64,000 nucleotides of DNA from positions 620,001-684,000 of the forward strand of contig OZ037869.1 of assembly GCA_964035575.1 (NCBI GenBank), given 5' to 3'. The notes under the pieces were generated by a model, which was not told the origin of the DNA, did no database searches, and was given only the letters and a program-made list of their open reading frames with translations. The DNA is from Rhynchopus sp. YZ270_cl-10. Taxonomy: Eukaryota > Euglenozoa > Diplonemea > Diplonemida > Diplonemidae. The position numbers and the translations under genes were made by a program. Below, in pieces: positions 20,471 to 30,936 of this stretch (positions are counted from its first letter, which is position 1; every line of letters starts with the position of its first letter).

Positions 20471-22795
20471 TCAGAACAATTTGTTAGGATGCATGAGGAC
20501 TTCGTTGTTGCGGGGCTCGCGGTGGCGTCTTTCGCGGGTGTACGTTGCCATGCAACCGTCGTCCTGCACTGCTTTGCCGTGCTCACCCATCATGCGGAGG
20601 ATGCTTCCTGCGTTGGGACGTTGGTATTGATCGGGTACCATGGCAGCAGAGAGCAGTCGACTGCAGTATTGTGGTGCACCTTGGGGAGGACCACGCGCAG
20701 CAGCACCTTCTTCAGGACTCTTGAAGGCTACACGCCCGGTGGACATCTCAAACAGTACACATCCTAGAGACCATATGTCGATGGCACAGCTGTGCTCCTC
20801 GCCACGGTGCTGCTCCGGTGCCATGTATGAAGGCAGGCCACGTGGTCCTCTGAACACAGTGTGTGTGACAGCACCACGCGCAGAGGGGCGGAGCTGCTTT
20901 GCCAGACCGAGGTCACCAAGCTTAACAGACCCGCCCGAAGTGAGGAAGATATTGTCCGGCTTGATGTCACGGTGCATGATATGCCGGTCGTGAAGGTATT
21001 TCAACGCAGAGAGCGTCTGCGCAAAGAAGGTAAGTGCAGTGTTCTGATCGAGACCACGTGGGTGGGCGAACATCTTCTTTCTGAGGTCACCCCCGTCGCA
21101 GAACTCTGTAACAATGACAACAGCGCCTTGCTTGTCTTTGAAGGCCTCGATGAAACGGACAATGTGTTGGTGCTTCATACGCCGCATCAGGTCAGCCTCG
21201 TTCTTCACGTCCTGCATGTTGAACCCGGGCATCATCTTCGGCTTCTTCAAAATCAGTGGCAAACCGTCAGACTTCCGGTTAACAAGGTACACCACCCCAT
21301 AGCTACCTTCACCCAAGCGTTTCAATGTGACGTATGCCTCCTCGGGGTTGTTGTAGCGTGGTGCAGGCTGTGCGTTCTGCTGCTGCGGGCGTGGTGCGCG
21401 CTTCTGTTTGTGTCCAAAATAGTTGAAGAATTCGAGGAACGAGACTGTCCCCTGGTGCCCCCCATCCATCTCCTTGAAAGTCTTCTGTGCGTTCGACAAC
21501 GAAGTCTGCAGATCCGCCTGAAGACCAGGGTCCAGCTGCAGAGCATGCCCGAACTCCCATGCATCGATAAACCCATCCCGCCCGCTGTCAATTCTGTTGA
21601 ACAGAGACGTCAAGCGGAAGAAGTCCTGCAGCTCTGCTATGCTGATGCGCCCCTGACAGCCAACAATCTTGAAAATCACTGGCACCTGATGCTCAGGCCA
21701 CCCAAGCTCCAGCTGTGCACCCCGATCCGACGACAGGGCAGCACGCACATCACCCTCTGTGAGGTTTGCCTTCTTTCCGTGCTTGCTTTCGATAGCTTGG
21801 ATCAGACGGCTGCCACCGTTTTGCCCAGAATGCTCGGGACGACGTTGTGCGTCGGTGGCACTGCACCACTTTATGAAGTCAACCACCCTGACCCGACCAT
21901 TGCCTTCCGTGTCAAGCTGCCGCATGAACGACTGCGCAAGGTGAGGCTGCACGCCTAAGATGCTTTGCAGGGTGCTGTGCTTCCGCAGTGCCATCTCGAG
22001 GTCCCATGCACTGATGTATCCTGTGCTGCGCACATCGATGTGGCGGATCCAGTCCTTCAGCTTGAGGAACACCTTCAGCTGTGTTTCCGTCATACTCGGA
22101 TTTCCATTGGTGATTGCGTAGAAGTAGTCGCGTGCAGACTTTGCAGGCACCCCGATCTCCGCCGCAATGGCATCGCTTTGCAGCGCAGCCTTAAAGTCTG
22201 TCAGCGACACCGATGCGCTGCCCTTTGCGATCCTTTGAAACAACGACGTATTGCTGCCTGCCGGCGCCGGCGCCCTTCTGGGAAGGTTTTCATCTCCAGA
22301 GTCTGACGCACTGCTTGGGGTGGTTGAGAAGGTGATTGGCGCGCTGTTTTCCCATTGTGTCCCACCCTTTCTGACGAAGGCCCAGCGGAGGGAGGTGTCG
22401 TGTGGAGGGGTGCCGTTGTGTGGGCGGTGCGAGGCGAACCAACCTTGCCCTGTCCGCATGAGCTCTGCGTCGCCTATGATCCAGTAGCCGCCTGGGTCGG
22501 AGAAGAGGAACATACCGCGTGCTGCACACTGCCACTTTGTCTTGCTGGTGTCGCTGCTGAGAGAGTACTTCCCGCTGCATTTTGTGTTCGCAGGACTTCG
22601 CACCTTGATATACACCTCCGTCGGCATAACAGACCGTGCTCCTTGCGCCGGAGCTGCCACCTGAGCCTGCGCCGGAGCCTGTGCACGCACATTCTGATTC
22701 AAATTCTTCGAATACCCATCCCGCCCACGCTGCTCCACATAAGGCTCCCTAGAACCAAAATTCGACTTGCTATTATTAGGGTAGCAGTTCCCCAT
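20471..22795 (-). CDS. NEK-like Ser/Thr kinase with four EF-hand-like motifs
   Basis: A single exon for 774 residues. It begins MGNC, a pattern suited to N-myristoylation at Gly2 and palmitoylation at Cys4, so membrane anchoring is likely. Residues ~60-155 form a Trp/Gly-rich β-type block I cannot name. Four EF-hand-like loops follow near residues 253, 294, 402 and 443 (DVRSTGYI, DTEGNGRV, DSGRDGFI, DGGHQGTV); several lack acidic ligands, so not all need bind calcium. The kinase domain occupies ~488-750, with glycine loop GEGSYG, HRDIKPDN near 608, DLG in place of DFG, and MAPE. The DLG and RLGEGSYG features fit the NEK group. EF-hands ahead of the kinase is the reverse of a plant or apicomplexan CDPK. 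It is plausibly a calcium-responsive membrane-bound kinase; this is inference. Confidence 0.88.
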   Translation of the reverse strand: MGNCYPNNSKSNFGSREPYVEQRGRDGYSKNLNQNVRAQAPAQAQVAAPAQGARSVMPTEVYIKVRSPANTKCSGKYSLSSDTSKTKWQCAARGMFLFSDPGGYWIIGDAELMRTGQGWFASHRPHNGTPPHDTSLRWAFVRKGGTQWENSAPITFSTTPSSASDSGDENLPRRAPAPAGSNTSLFQRIAKGSASVSLTDFKAALQSDAIAAEIGVPAKSARDYFYAITNGNPSMTETQLKVFLKLKDWIRHIDVRSTGYISAWDLEMALRKHSTLQSILGVQPHLAQSFMRQLDTEGNGRVRVVDFIKWCSATDAQRRPEHSGQNGGSRLIQAIESKHGKKANLTEGDVRAALSSDRGAQLELGWPEHQVPVIFKIVGCQGRISIAELQDFFRLTSLFNRIDSGRDGFIDAWEFGHALQLDPGLQADLQTSLSNAQKTFKEMDGGHQGTVSFLEFFNYFGHKQKRAPRPQQQNAQPAPRYNNPEEAYVTLKRLGEGSYGVVYLVNRKSDGLPLILKKPKMMPGFNMQDVKNEADLMRRMKHQHIVRFIEAFKDKQGAVVIVTEFCDGGDLRKKMFAHPRGLDQNTALTFFAQTLSALKYLHDRHIMHRDIKPDNIFLTSGGSVKLGDLGLAKQLRPSARGAVTHTVFRGPRGLPSYMAPEQHRGEEHSCAIDIWSLGCVLFEMSTGRVAFKSPEEGAAARGPPQGAPQYCSRLLSAAMVPDQYQRPNAGSILRMMGEHGKAVQDDGCMATYTRERRHREPRNNEVLMHPNKLF

Positions 22796-23716
22796 CGTAA
22801 GGGAGGAGAGACAGGGAGAGGGAGAGGGGAGAAAGGGGGGGAAAGAGAAGAAGGTATTGGAGGGGGTGTTGGAGGGGGGTGGGGTTGTTTCTAGGGTGTG
22901 TGTGTGTGTGTGTGTGTGTGGTGAGCCTGCGGGGGGGTTTTGTTGGAAGATTTTTTTGGGATAGACTTAGGAAGAAGAACTGCCAATAAAAAACAAAGGA
23001 GAAGACGAAACAACTATTTTGTTTAGTATTTGGGCGCCGAGAAGCACACGGTTTTTTGTTTGTTTTTTTTTGCAGATTTTTCTTCTCCCACTTTTTTTCT
23101 CTCAAGCAATAGAGACGTATTTTTTGTTCGGAGAAAAATTGGAAAAACAGGACATTGAATGCAACCATGCAAGAGGTTAACCCACCCCATGTCCACAGGA
23201 TTTGCTTCTTCCGTTTTTTTTCCTCCCACAAATCTATCTTGTAATTTTTACAGTGACCTCGTCACCGTCGTGTACACTGAGAAGTTTCCCCACCCCTTTT
23301 CCCCCGTCGACAACGAACGGAAGAAAACTAAGAGAAATTGAATGGAAGACTGGATGCCCTCCACGAACCACATTTTTTTTTCCCTTTGAAAACTTGGTTG
23401 TATTAGTGTAGACACCCGAGGATGAACTCCACTATATTTTCTTCCCTTACCACAACCCCTCCGCCTTTGGTCCACCTCAAAGAGTGCCCAGTTCTGGAGA
23501 AGCTTGCCCCCCCAGAAGTTAGGGGTTTCAGGATGCAGCCAACACATCCCGGCTCAATAGACACCAACCAGCCGCGCCTCTGGTACACCTTTGTACACAT
23601 CTAAAATCTGAGCACATCGGTTGAGTTGAAAAAAAAGAGAGAAAAATTGAAATACGAATATTCCTCGCACAATAGAGAAAAAAACTGCCTCATTTCCTCC
23701 CTCAAAAAAAAAAAAA
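22796..23716. other. Intergenic spacer
   Basis: About 0.9 kb. It contains a (GT)n run near 22898-22920, pyrimidine-rich minus-strand sequence immediately upstream of the kinase start, and a family E repeat at 23392-23442 in the 3' flank of MRE11. No gene is seen. Confidence 0.6.
23392..23442 (+). repeat. Short repeat family E, copy 2
   Basis: TTGGTTGTATTAGT ... GAGGATGAA ... CTCCACTATA. It shares both ends with the copy at 18040 and lies ~275 bp past the MRE11 stop codon. Confidence 0.55.
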
Positions 23717-25816
23717 TTACGACTTCTTCTTCCCCCAGGCCGCCATGACTGAGGATGTTCCGCGGGCCGTTGGAAGTGGTGCCGCCTTTGTGGTTGCTTT
23801 CTTCACACGCTTCTTCGGTGGTGCAGGTTCTTCTTCTTGGCTGTCTCCTCCGTCTGACAGTGGCTCCTCTTTTACGTCTCTCCCCAATGCAGCAAGGGGC
23901 TCTGGGGTCAACTGTGAATCCGACGCCGCCGGCCGCCCCCTCTTTGCAGCACGCTTCGCAGCAGGTTTCTTTGCTGCTGCCTTTTTCGTTGCAGCCTTCC
24001 TCCCTCTCTTCGGTGCGGGAGGGCTGTCTGGGGTTTCCAACGGAGCGATCGCCTCTTGGTTTGAAGACTGAATCGACCCAATTTCGTCTTCTTCTGGGGT
24101 TGCCTGTTGAAACATGGAGCGAGGCTCTGCTGGCATGTCGCCCGCACCTTCTTCGAGTTTGACAGCTTGGAGGGTGAGGGGGTTGCCGACACCTTGTGGA
24201 GTGGTGTCTCGTTGGGGTTTGGCTGAGGCGGTTTCGTTGCGTTGATGCCATTCTCGGTCGACGTTTTCGCGGATCTGTTGTGCGAGTTTCTTGAGATAGT
24301 CGTGGGTTAAATCGGTGCGACTACGTGCCTCCCGCCACATCCCCTTTTGCGCACGGAGGAGATAATCTGATAAAAACGCTTGCATCGCGTTGGATTCGTT
24401 CTTCTCAACAAAGTCAATCAACGCGTTTGTCAACGGATGCTCCGACACCATTTCAAAGCTCTTCCCCTCAGCGATCACCTTACTCAACGTATGCGAAATC
24501 ATCTCCGCCATCGTCCCTGGCCGTTCCTCCACCGCATTTGCATCGACGTCCATGAGGTCATCTTTCGGCACATCTCGCTTCGGTTTCTTATCCGCAGGTT
24601 TAACCCTTTTCAATGGTAATAAGAGGTGATGCGGATTGGCCACACGATTCATAAACTTTCCTCCAAAAAGAACCGGGTTGACCAAAGGATAGTCAGGGGA
24701 ATAGTCTACCTTAAGGCGGATGATGGGGACACGAAGGTCTTGGTTTTGCTGGAGATATTCATCGGGGATGGTGTTGACTTTGCCTTGCACCTTGATGATC
24801 AAATCTTCAACGCGCTCAGAGAGGTATTCATCCACTTCCTCGGTGGTCTTGCCGAGAGATTCCTCTTCACTGAGAATGATGGTAGCGGTTTCTACCGGGC
24901 GGGTCGACAGCAAAGGAACAGGGGTCACCTTGTAAGACGTCTGCTCCACCTCAACGATGCACACCTTCTTCTCCCCAGAGGGGTCCTCGCCGTTTGATGC
25001 GCACACCGAGGATCCAGGCTGGATGATGTCATAGCTCGAGTCGCCCGACCCAACCTGAAGTGGGTTGATCAGCGTATCATGCTCGTGTCCCCAAATAACC
25101 AAATCCAAAAACCCCTTAAGAAACTCCTCCTTCACCCCATTCTTCTTCCGCAGCCCACCCCGGATACCTCTGTTTTGATGCAAAACGAAGCAGTTAAACC
25201 AATCTTCTGGGGTTTCTGCAGGGCGAAGAAATTTGACTTTTTTGTGTAAAAAGCAGCGGTGAAGACGTTCATCTCTGACGTGCCCTAATCCATAGAGGGC
25301 AAGCTTTGTGTCACCCTTTTGAAGGAGCACTGGGTTGATTGTGATTTTGTCGTTAGAATTGGAACGTCCAAAGTAGTTGATTAGACCGCATGCAGAGAGG
25401 AGATTGATGGCGGAGATGCCGTGCTCGCCTACTGGGTCGTCGTGGTTGCCGTGGATAGCGAAGATGGGGATTGAGATGTTGAGGTTCGGGTCCTGGAAGT
25501 TTGCGATCCCAAAGGTGGCGTTGTGGAGTGTATTGCGCGGGTCGCTGACAAGGGAGAATTCAATGGGTTTGGGTCCCATGCAGTATTTTCGTAGAAGTGT
25601 CATTGTACGGTGTAATGTTGCATGGGTGGGCTTGTTCTCATCAAAGAGGTCACCTCCCAACAGGATAAAGTCTACCTCGTGCTGTACAGCCTTCGCGAGA
25701 ATCTCTTCAAAGGTGATAAAGGAATCATGCTTCCGGATAGGTGTCTTCTCAAATGCACCTAGATGGTTGTCCGTTGCCACCAGGTATTTCAGTGTGGAGC
25801 GGTTCATTGTGAACAC
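23717..25816 (-). CDS. MRE11: MRE11 double-strand-break repair nuclease
   Basis: A single exon for 699 residues. The N-terminal calcineurin-like phosphoesterase carries the expected motifs: DNHLG near 16, GGDLFDENKP near 54, GNHDDP near 123, HQN near 213 and GHEHD near 243. The capping domain follows to about 430. The C-terminal third is rich in Lys, Ala and Pro with AT-hook-like KRGRK and KRGRPA stretches, as in the DNA-binding tails of eukaryotic MRE11. It acts in the nucleus with RAD50 and NBS1 to resect and signal DNA breaks; neither partner is in this window. A second Met three codons in (MNRSTL) could be the start. An AAAACAG acceptor-like site lies about 15 nt upstream of the first Met. 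Confidence 0.96.
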   Translation of the reverse strand: MFTMNRSTLKYLVATDNHLGAFEKTPIRKHDSFITFEEILAKAVQHEVDFILLGGDLFDENKPTHATLHRTMTLLRKYCMGPKPIEFSLVSDPRNTLHNATFGIANFQDPNLNISIPIFAIHGNHDDPVGEHGISAINLLSACGLINYFGRSNSNDKITINPVLLQKGDTKLALYGLGHVRDERLHRCFLHKKVKFLRPAETPEDWFNCFVLHQNRGIRGGLRKKNGVKEEFLKGFLDLVIWGHEHDTLINPLQVGSGDSSYDIIQPGSSVCASNGEDPSGEKKVCIVEVEQTSYKVTPVPLLSTRPVETATIILSEEESLGKTTEEVDEYLSERVEDLIIKVQGKVNTIPDEYLQQNQDLRVPIIRLKVDYSPDYPLVNPVLFGGKFMNRVANPHHLLLPLKRVKPADKKPKRDVPKDDLMDVDANAVEERPGTMAEMISHTLSKVIAEGKSFEMVSEHPLTNALIDFVEKNESNAMQAFLSDYLLRAQKGMWREARSRTDLTHDYLKKLAQQIRENVDREWHQRNETASAKPQRDTTPQGVGNPLTLQAVKLEEGAGDMPAEPRSMFQQATPEEDEIGSIQSSNQEAIAPLETPDSPPAPKRGRKAATKKAAAKKPAAKRAAKRGRPAASDSQLTPEPLAALGRDVKEEPLSDGGDSQEEEPAPPKKRVKKATTKAAPLPTARGTSSVMAAWGKKKS

Positions 25817-26049
25817 CTTCTGTTTTGTGATGAAAGGGGAGGTGGGGGTGGGGGTGGTGGGGAATGTGATGAAAAATCTTGGGTGGTAGCAAAAGGGGGG
25901 GTGTGCATGTGCTTTTTGATTTTGTTTTGTTGATCTTTGAGAACCGGAGAAGGAAAAAGGGTTGAGGGAAGGGGGGGGAAGAACCTATTTCCCAATCACG
26001 CATTTTTTATTTTGGCGTTTGTCACGATGATGTTGACAGCGTTGGTTCA

Positions 26050-26673
26050 TCAGAAGAGCGCCATGTCGTCGCACTCAGCGTCCTCCTCCTCAATGTCCTC
26101 AGCGGCCTTCTTGGGGCGGTCACCGTTGAGCTCAAGGGGCTCTCCCGCAATGGCCTTCTTCACCTGGTCGACGAAGTTCGTCTTCGAGACCGGGCAGGTC
26201 TGTGCGAACTGCTGGTGCCACACGATCTTTCCCTCCTTGTTAATCACGAAGGCGTGGTAGGTCGTCAGCTTTCCTCCGCACAGTGCGCGGTACATTCCGA
26301 AGGTCCTCTTCTGCTCATCCCAACCAACCTCCATCGTCAGGCGGTACGGCTTCCCTGTGTTCAGGTCCGTCACCTCACCCTTGCGGGTCTTCGCCAGGAA
26401 CTTCTCCACGGTACCACGGTCGGGGTCGGTGCTGAGTGCCAGAACCTGCACGGCGTCGCCAAGGGCCTCAGTCATCTCCGACATCTCCTCGTTCACAATG
26501 TACGCACCCTTCTCGAACTTGCACATGAAGTACACCACGTTCACCTTACCCGGGTGCAGGTCAATGCGCTTCAGCCCGTTCGACGGGTAGTCAATCACGT
26601 CTCCAAGCTCCGTCGCCGGGGCGTACACGTTCATGCACGAGTCGTCATCGTAGGTCTTGTACTCGTCAGACAT
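26050..26673 (-). CDS. Thioredoxin-fold redoxin (AhpC/TSA-like)
   Basis: A single exon for 207 residues starting MSDEYKTYDDDS. The order of β-strands and the blocks HPGKVNVVYFMC, VQVLALSTDPD, FGMYRALCGGK and TTYHAFVINKEGKIVWHQ match the peroxiredoxin/AhpC-TSA architecture, including the strand after the third Cys that carries the 'DkeGkI' signature. The usual peroxidatic TxxC-P motif is not present: Cys sits at the end of the YFMC strand, before KFEKGAY. It may therefore be a redox adaptor or an atypical peroxiredoxin. The acidic tail ends ECDDMALF. The frame is open upstream of the chosen Met, but that part is AT-rich UTR-like sequence. Smooth codon usage suggests a well-expressed gene. Confidence 0.72.
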   Translation of the reverse strand: MSDEYKTYDDDSCMNVYAPATELGDVIDYPSNGLKRIDLHPGKVNVVYFMCKFEKGAYIVNEEMSEMTEALGDAVQVLALSTDPDRGTVEKFLAKTRKGEVTDLNTGKPYRLTMEVGWDEQKRTFGMYRALCGGKLTTYHAFVINKEGKIVWHQQFAQTCPVSKTNFVDQVKKAIAGEPLELNGDRPKKAAEDIEEEDAECDDMALF

Positions 26674-27483
26674 TTTGTATAGTTTTTTTTTTGTGATGGG
26701 ACCTGATGCTGGAGATGAATTGTAGTTTCTATTTTTCTTCTTCTTTTCGCGTACTTGTGGAAAAGTGTTGCAATGTTCGTCGCTAAATTTAAAAACCATG
26801 AAAAATAGTAGGGTGTAGTGTTTTTATTGTCAGACACTTTGTTGTTTTGTTGTTGTTGCTGTTGCTGTTTCTTTTTTTTTATTTAGAATTTGTTTCCTCC
26901 CGTACTTTTTTTTTTTTTTTGTGCCTTTTTTGGTTGGTTGGTGGAGAACTGAGACAATATGCTCTCTTTTTTTGCTCCAAAATTTTGCAAGAAAAAGAAA
27001 AAAACACATTCAATCCTTCTGGAGTCAACTAAAAAAAACTGAAATGGAAACAAATAAAATTAAAATCACAGGGTAAGGAGAAATGTACAGTAGTTTGGTT
27101 TGTTTTTTTTTGTTTTTTTGTTTTTTTTCGCACAACATGGGCTGCACTGCAGCAAACCATGGATGGCAAGGAGACTAAATAATATCACAAAATAATTGAC
27201 ACGCGCAACTTACGCTACACGGGGGCACCACACAAAAAAAAAACCCCAAACAATGTCTTTCCTAGACGTATTTATTGGATATTTATTGTAACGAGACATT
27301 CAAATAACATTGTCAACAGATAACAACAGTAGCATTCCCTATAAAAAAACGCGGGCAAGGGCTTTCCCCCCCTATTCTGCGACACAGCACCTCTCGACAT
27401 CCCCTTTGAGGTCCTAAATAGTAATGAAAAAATAACCTATGCGCACCATTCACATATTCTTTCAATCCGCTTCCGCAGCGTGC
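26674..27483. other. Intergenic spacer
   Basis: About 0.8 kb of AT-rich DNA with T runs. I see no gene and no clear copy of the hairpin families. Confidence 0.55.
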
Positions 27484-29037
27484 TTACAGCGGGGCGGGGG
27501 TGGAGCCCTGGGCCATACGGAGACCGAACTGCATCTTGTCGGATCCGGGGTTGGCCAGAGATGCGGCCACACGCCAGCCTCCCTGTTAAATGATGAAGGT
27601 GAAAGGTGAAGGTGAAGGGGTGTTTGAAAATGTTTTTTTTTTTGCTTTGCAAGTGCTTTGTACTCTATTTTAAGAGCAAGGTTGTAGCAATGCATTCAAT
27701 AGAAAGATGTACTGTATGACATAACACGTTTTGCTTAACAGACTACCAGGATTTTTTCACAGGATCCTTAATGGAATAGCGTCATATGACAAAGAAAGAA
27801 GGGCATACCTGAGCGTTGAAGATGGCAGCGAAGCTGGTGCCAAGGTCCTTCAGGCCGGTGTATGCGAAACGGGCCTTGAAGTCCATGCATGGGCACACCT
27901 TGACCTCAGACGCAAGCGCAAGGTCGGTGGAGGATTTGGCAAGGTCGTGGTTCGCCTTCACGTACAGCTGGGTCTTCTTTCCGAGCAGCTGCAGTGCCGG
28001 GGGGAACACTCCCAGCTCAAGCTTCTCTCCGTTGCGCACAATGCCACGGAACCCGAGCACTCCGGCTCCGAGCTGGAGGGTGTGCAGAAGACCTCCCTCC
28101 CACTGACCCAGGCCCTTCTCCATCGAGTACTCAACCTGAAAGCAAAAAGATAAAAAAAGAAGAAGGTGTTCAAACATACGAATCCACCGTACGCGATGTC
28201 GTCGGAAACCTCACCCTGCACCCATGCGTTGACTCCCTTGGTTCCCTTCGCGGTCTGGGTCACAATGGCCTCCGCGGTGAAAGCGGGGAGCATTGCCTTC
28301 CAGAAGATCTGTGTGTAGGTGTTTTAACAGGGCTCCGGGTTTAAAATTGGCTTTTTTTGTTGTCGTGGCGACAATCGTACCCGGTGGGATTAGGGTCTGT
28401 ATTAAATCTGACCGAAGCCTTTGTGGACGTAGCTCTTAACCTTTAAGAGCAGCTTTTAAAAAGGGTGTTACTTTTTTGACAATGTAGTGTGCGATACCTT
28501 GGTTGTGAGGTTCTCATCGATCTTGGGGAGGTGGGTGGTCTTGTCGAGGGTGGTGGAGAACTGCAGCTTGACACGCTGCTCACCGTCCAGAAGGGGCATT
28601 GTGTGTGCGATGTCGGAGACGTGCTCGAGCTCGGGTGCGCCGGTGTTCGCCTTGGCGTTGTTCTTGGTGAGTCCACGCCACTTCAGGTTGCGTGCCAGGT
28701 CGTCGTAGGCGAAGGTCGCGCTGACCTCAGCTCCCTTGCCGTTCTGTGAATTGATAAGTTGTGTAATTTAACCAACCCCTCTAGTCTCTTCCGACCCTTT
28801 TTTGTGAATCCACAGTGATTGAGGTCATACCTTGTTTGCGGCGGGGTCAACCCAGAACCCGCTCTGCTTACCGCTCTTCACGAAGCTCTCCATGCGCCAC
28901 GCGTCCTTGTTGTACCACTTCGTGTCCACGTCGGTCATGGCCTTTCCGAAGCCAACTGCGCTCGCTCCCGGGGCGGGGAACACATCGCCGGTGGGGGTCC
29001 ACAGACGGTACCCAGGTGCGGTGCTTGCGTTCTTCAT
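27484..29037 (-). CDS. VDAC-like mitochondrial outer-membrane β-barrel protein, five exons
   Basis: The exons are 29037-28831, 28743-28498, 28308-28180, 28135-27809 and 27582-27484, totalling 335 residues in a single frame. Four GT-AG introns all have acceptors ending CAG. The protein has little helix and alternates polar and hydrophobic residues in strand-length blocks ending in Gly or charged turns, as in KTQLYVKANHDL, TDLALASEVKV, FKARFAYTGL and GWRVAASLANP. That pattern and the final KMQFGLRMAQG strand are what one expects of a VDAC/Tom40-type barrel. VDAC passes ATP and metabolites across the outer mitochondrial membrane. At 335 residues it is longer than typical VDAC (~280), the extra length being at the N terminus. 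The gene is certain; the VDAC label is moderate. Confidence 0.62.
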
Positions 29038-30342
29038 TTTAAAACTCTTTTTTTGTTACAAAACTGATAGGTGAGGAGGGAAGGTGTTGTTGATAGAGCA
29101 GACGAGAATGTTGTTAAGATGAGTCGAAGCTCGAAAAAATCACGCAACTTTAAAAAACAAATCGGTACTGTGCGGATGACCTTCCTTGGTTGATTGCCTA
29201 GATCTGCCCTAGATCTTTGCGGGAGGGAAGACATTGTGCAAAAGGTAAGTAAAAGGCGAAGTTGATTGTGCAAATCCCTCTGGCTCTCAAGACTGCCTAA
29301 AAAACAAAAAATATCAGAACGGATAATATGTTGATTGTACAAAAATTGGAGCGATACCTATTTTTTTTTTTTTTTTGTTGCTTTTTTGTTTTTTTTACAT
29401 GTTTTGTTTTTTTTTTTTTGTTTTTTTTGCCTTTGTTTTTCCTAATTCCTTTATTTATTTATTGTTGCTTTTTTTTTGTTTGTCCAGTTTTCTTTTACAA
29501 ATTTGCTGTTTTTTTCTTCTTCTTTTGCTTTTTTTTTGTTTTGTTTTGTTTTGGGGGAAAAAGCTCTGTTCTTTGCACAATAGAACCCATGTAGCGTACC
29601 ATGTGTGCAAAAAACCCGATTTTTTTTTGCTTTTTTTTTACAGCTGGTCCTATTTCCTCTGGGATTTTTTTCTACCTCTGTTTTGTGACAGTTGTGTTGT
29701 ATGGTTTTGTTGTGTCACTATAATGGAAGAAAGCATTGTGATAGCATAGACAACAACGGGAGGGTCACCATCTCTCTATTGCTTGAGTCAAGAAAAATAA
29801 TATAAAAAAAAAAAAAAAAAGATAAAATAAAAGGGGGGTTTGAAGACATTACATACAGACTTCACGATACTCGGTCAACGAATGGGATAAGGTGTTTTTT
29901 TGCGTATTGGTTGAGTTGGCGTTACCTTGTATGAAGTCTTCATAAATAAAATAAAAAAAAAAAAAACACACGTATGTTTGACTCTAGCTCGATGGCAATC
30001 ACATCTAGTTGCAAAAAAAAGGGGAGGGAGGGTGAAGACCACCCCACAGGGTGTTATGCATACCCGACATTATCTTTTTGTTTTTTTTTTTCTCCTCCCA
30101 ACTCCCCTAAAAAAAGAACAGAATAAGAATCGCTCATTTTACACGCTCTCCCAGAAATCCCTTTTTCCTTTTTTTCACGTCTCCCCCCACACCCCATTGA
30201 AAATAATTAAATGTACAGGTTTTTTTTTGAAAGGGAAAAAAAAATAAAAAGTAAGAAAAATGGGGTCGGAAACAGAAAAAGAAAGAAAGAAATACCCCAA
30301 TGGGAAAAATACAGCTTTGCTGCTACAGCACGTGCTCTTTTT

Positions 30343-30373
<31 letters not shown>

Positions 30374-30936
30374 GTCCGCACACATCACCCAAAAAAACAT
30401 CTGCAAAAAGGCTATCTGAAAATTATGAGGCGTTTACGAGGACCAGCCTCGTCTCAACCTAATGCACTGAAATCCGTCATTTCCTCATGATTATAAGAAA
30501 AATACGAGTTTTTCCACAGCAAAAAGAGAAAAAAAAAAAGAGCCCAATGAAAGCATTCCTCTGTTTACACCCCTTTCATTTACTCTTCTATCAGGCTTGC
30601 TGTTGCTTTTACGTTTGAGGTGCGTTTTTTTTTGTTTTTTTTTGGTTCTTTTTGCATATACTACTGTGTGCACGCATATTGGTTATATTGTTGCCTTTTC
30701 GTTGCACAATTGCATACAAATTGTCCATCTTTCCAAAGGATCTAGGACCCTCATACAGGATAGACGGTTGTAAATACACAACTGGCAACCTCGTTTTGTG
30801 TTGACTCACCGCAAAAAAAATCCAAAGGAGAAAAAAGGGTATGTGTCTTGTGTGTGTGGGGTGGGGGCGGGGGTGGGGGGGCGGGGGGGGAAGCAAAAAT
30901 AAAGGACTAATATTTGTAAGTTTACAGAAACAGAGA
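29038..30936. other. Intergenic spacer with T-rich tracts
   Basis: About 1.9 kb. T-rich low complexity runs from 29360 to 29550 and again near 30340-30372. A family C hairpin is at 29258-29298, and a GATGA-containing degenerate hairpin is near 29113. The stretches 29848-29892 and 60805-60840 share CATAC, CAGACTTCA and GAATGGGA blocks. No gene is supported. Confidence 0.6.
29258..29298 (+). repeat. Hairpin repeat family C, copy 3
   Basis: GCGAAGTTGATTGTGCAAAT, CCCTCTGG, then GACTGCC. It shares the GAAGTTGAT-N-GTGCAAA head with the intron copies at 37395 and 42881, but the 3' arm is diverged. Confidence 0.55.
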
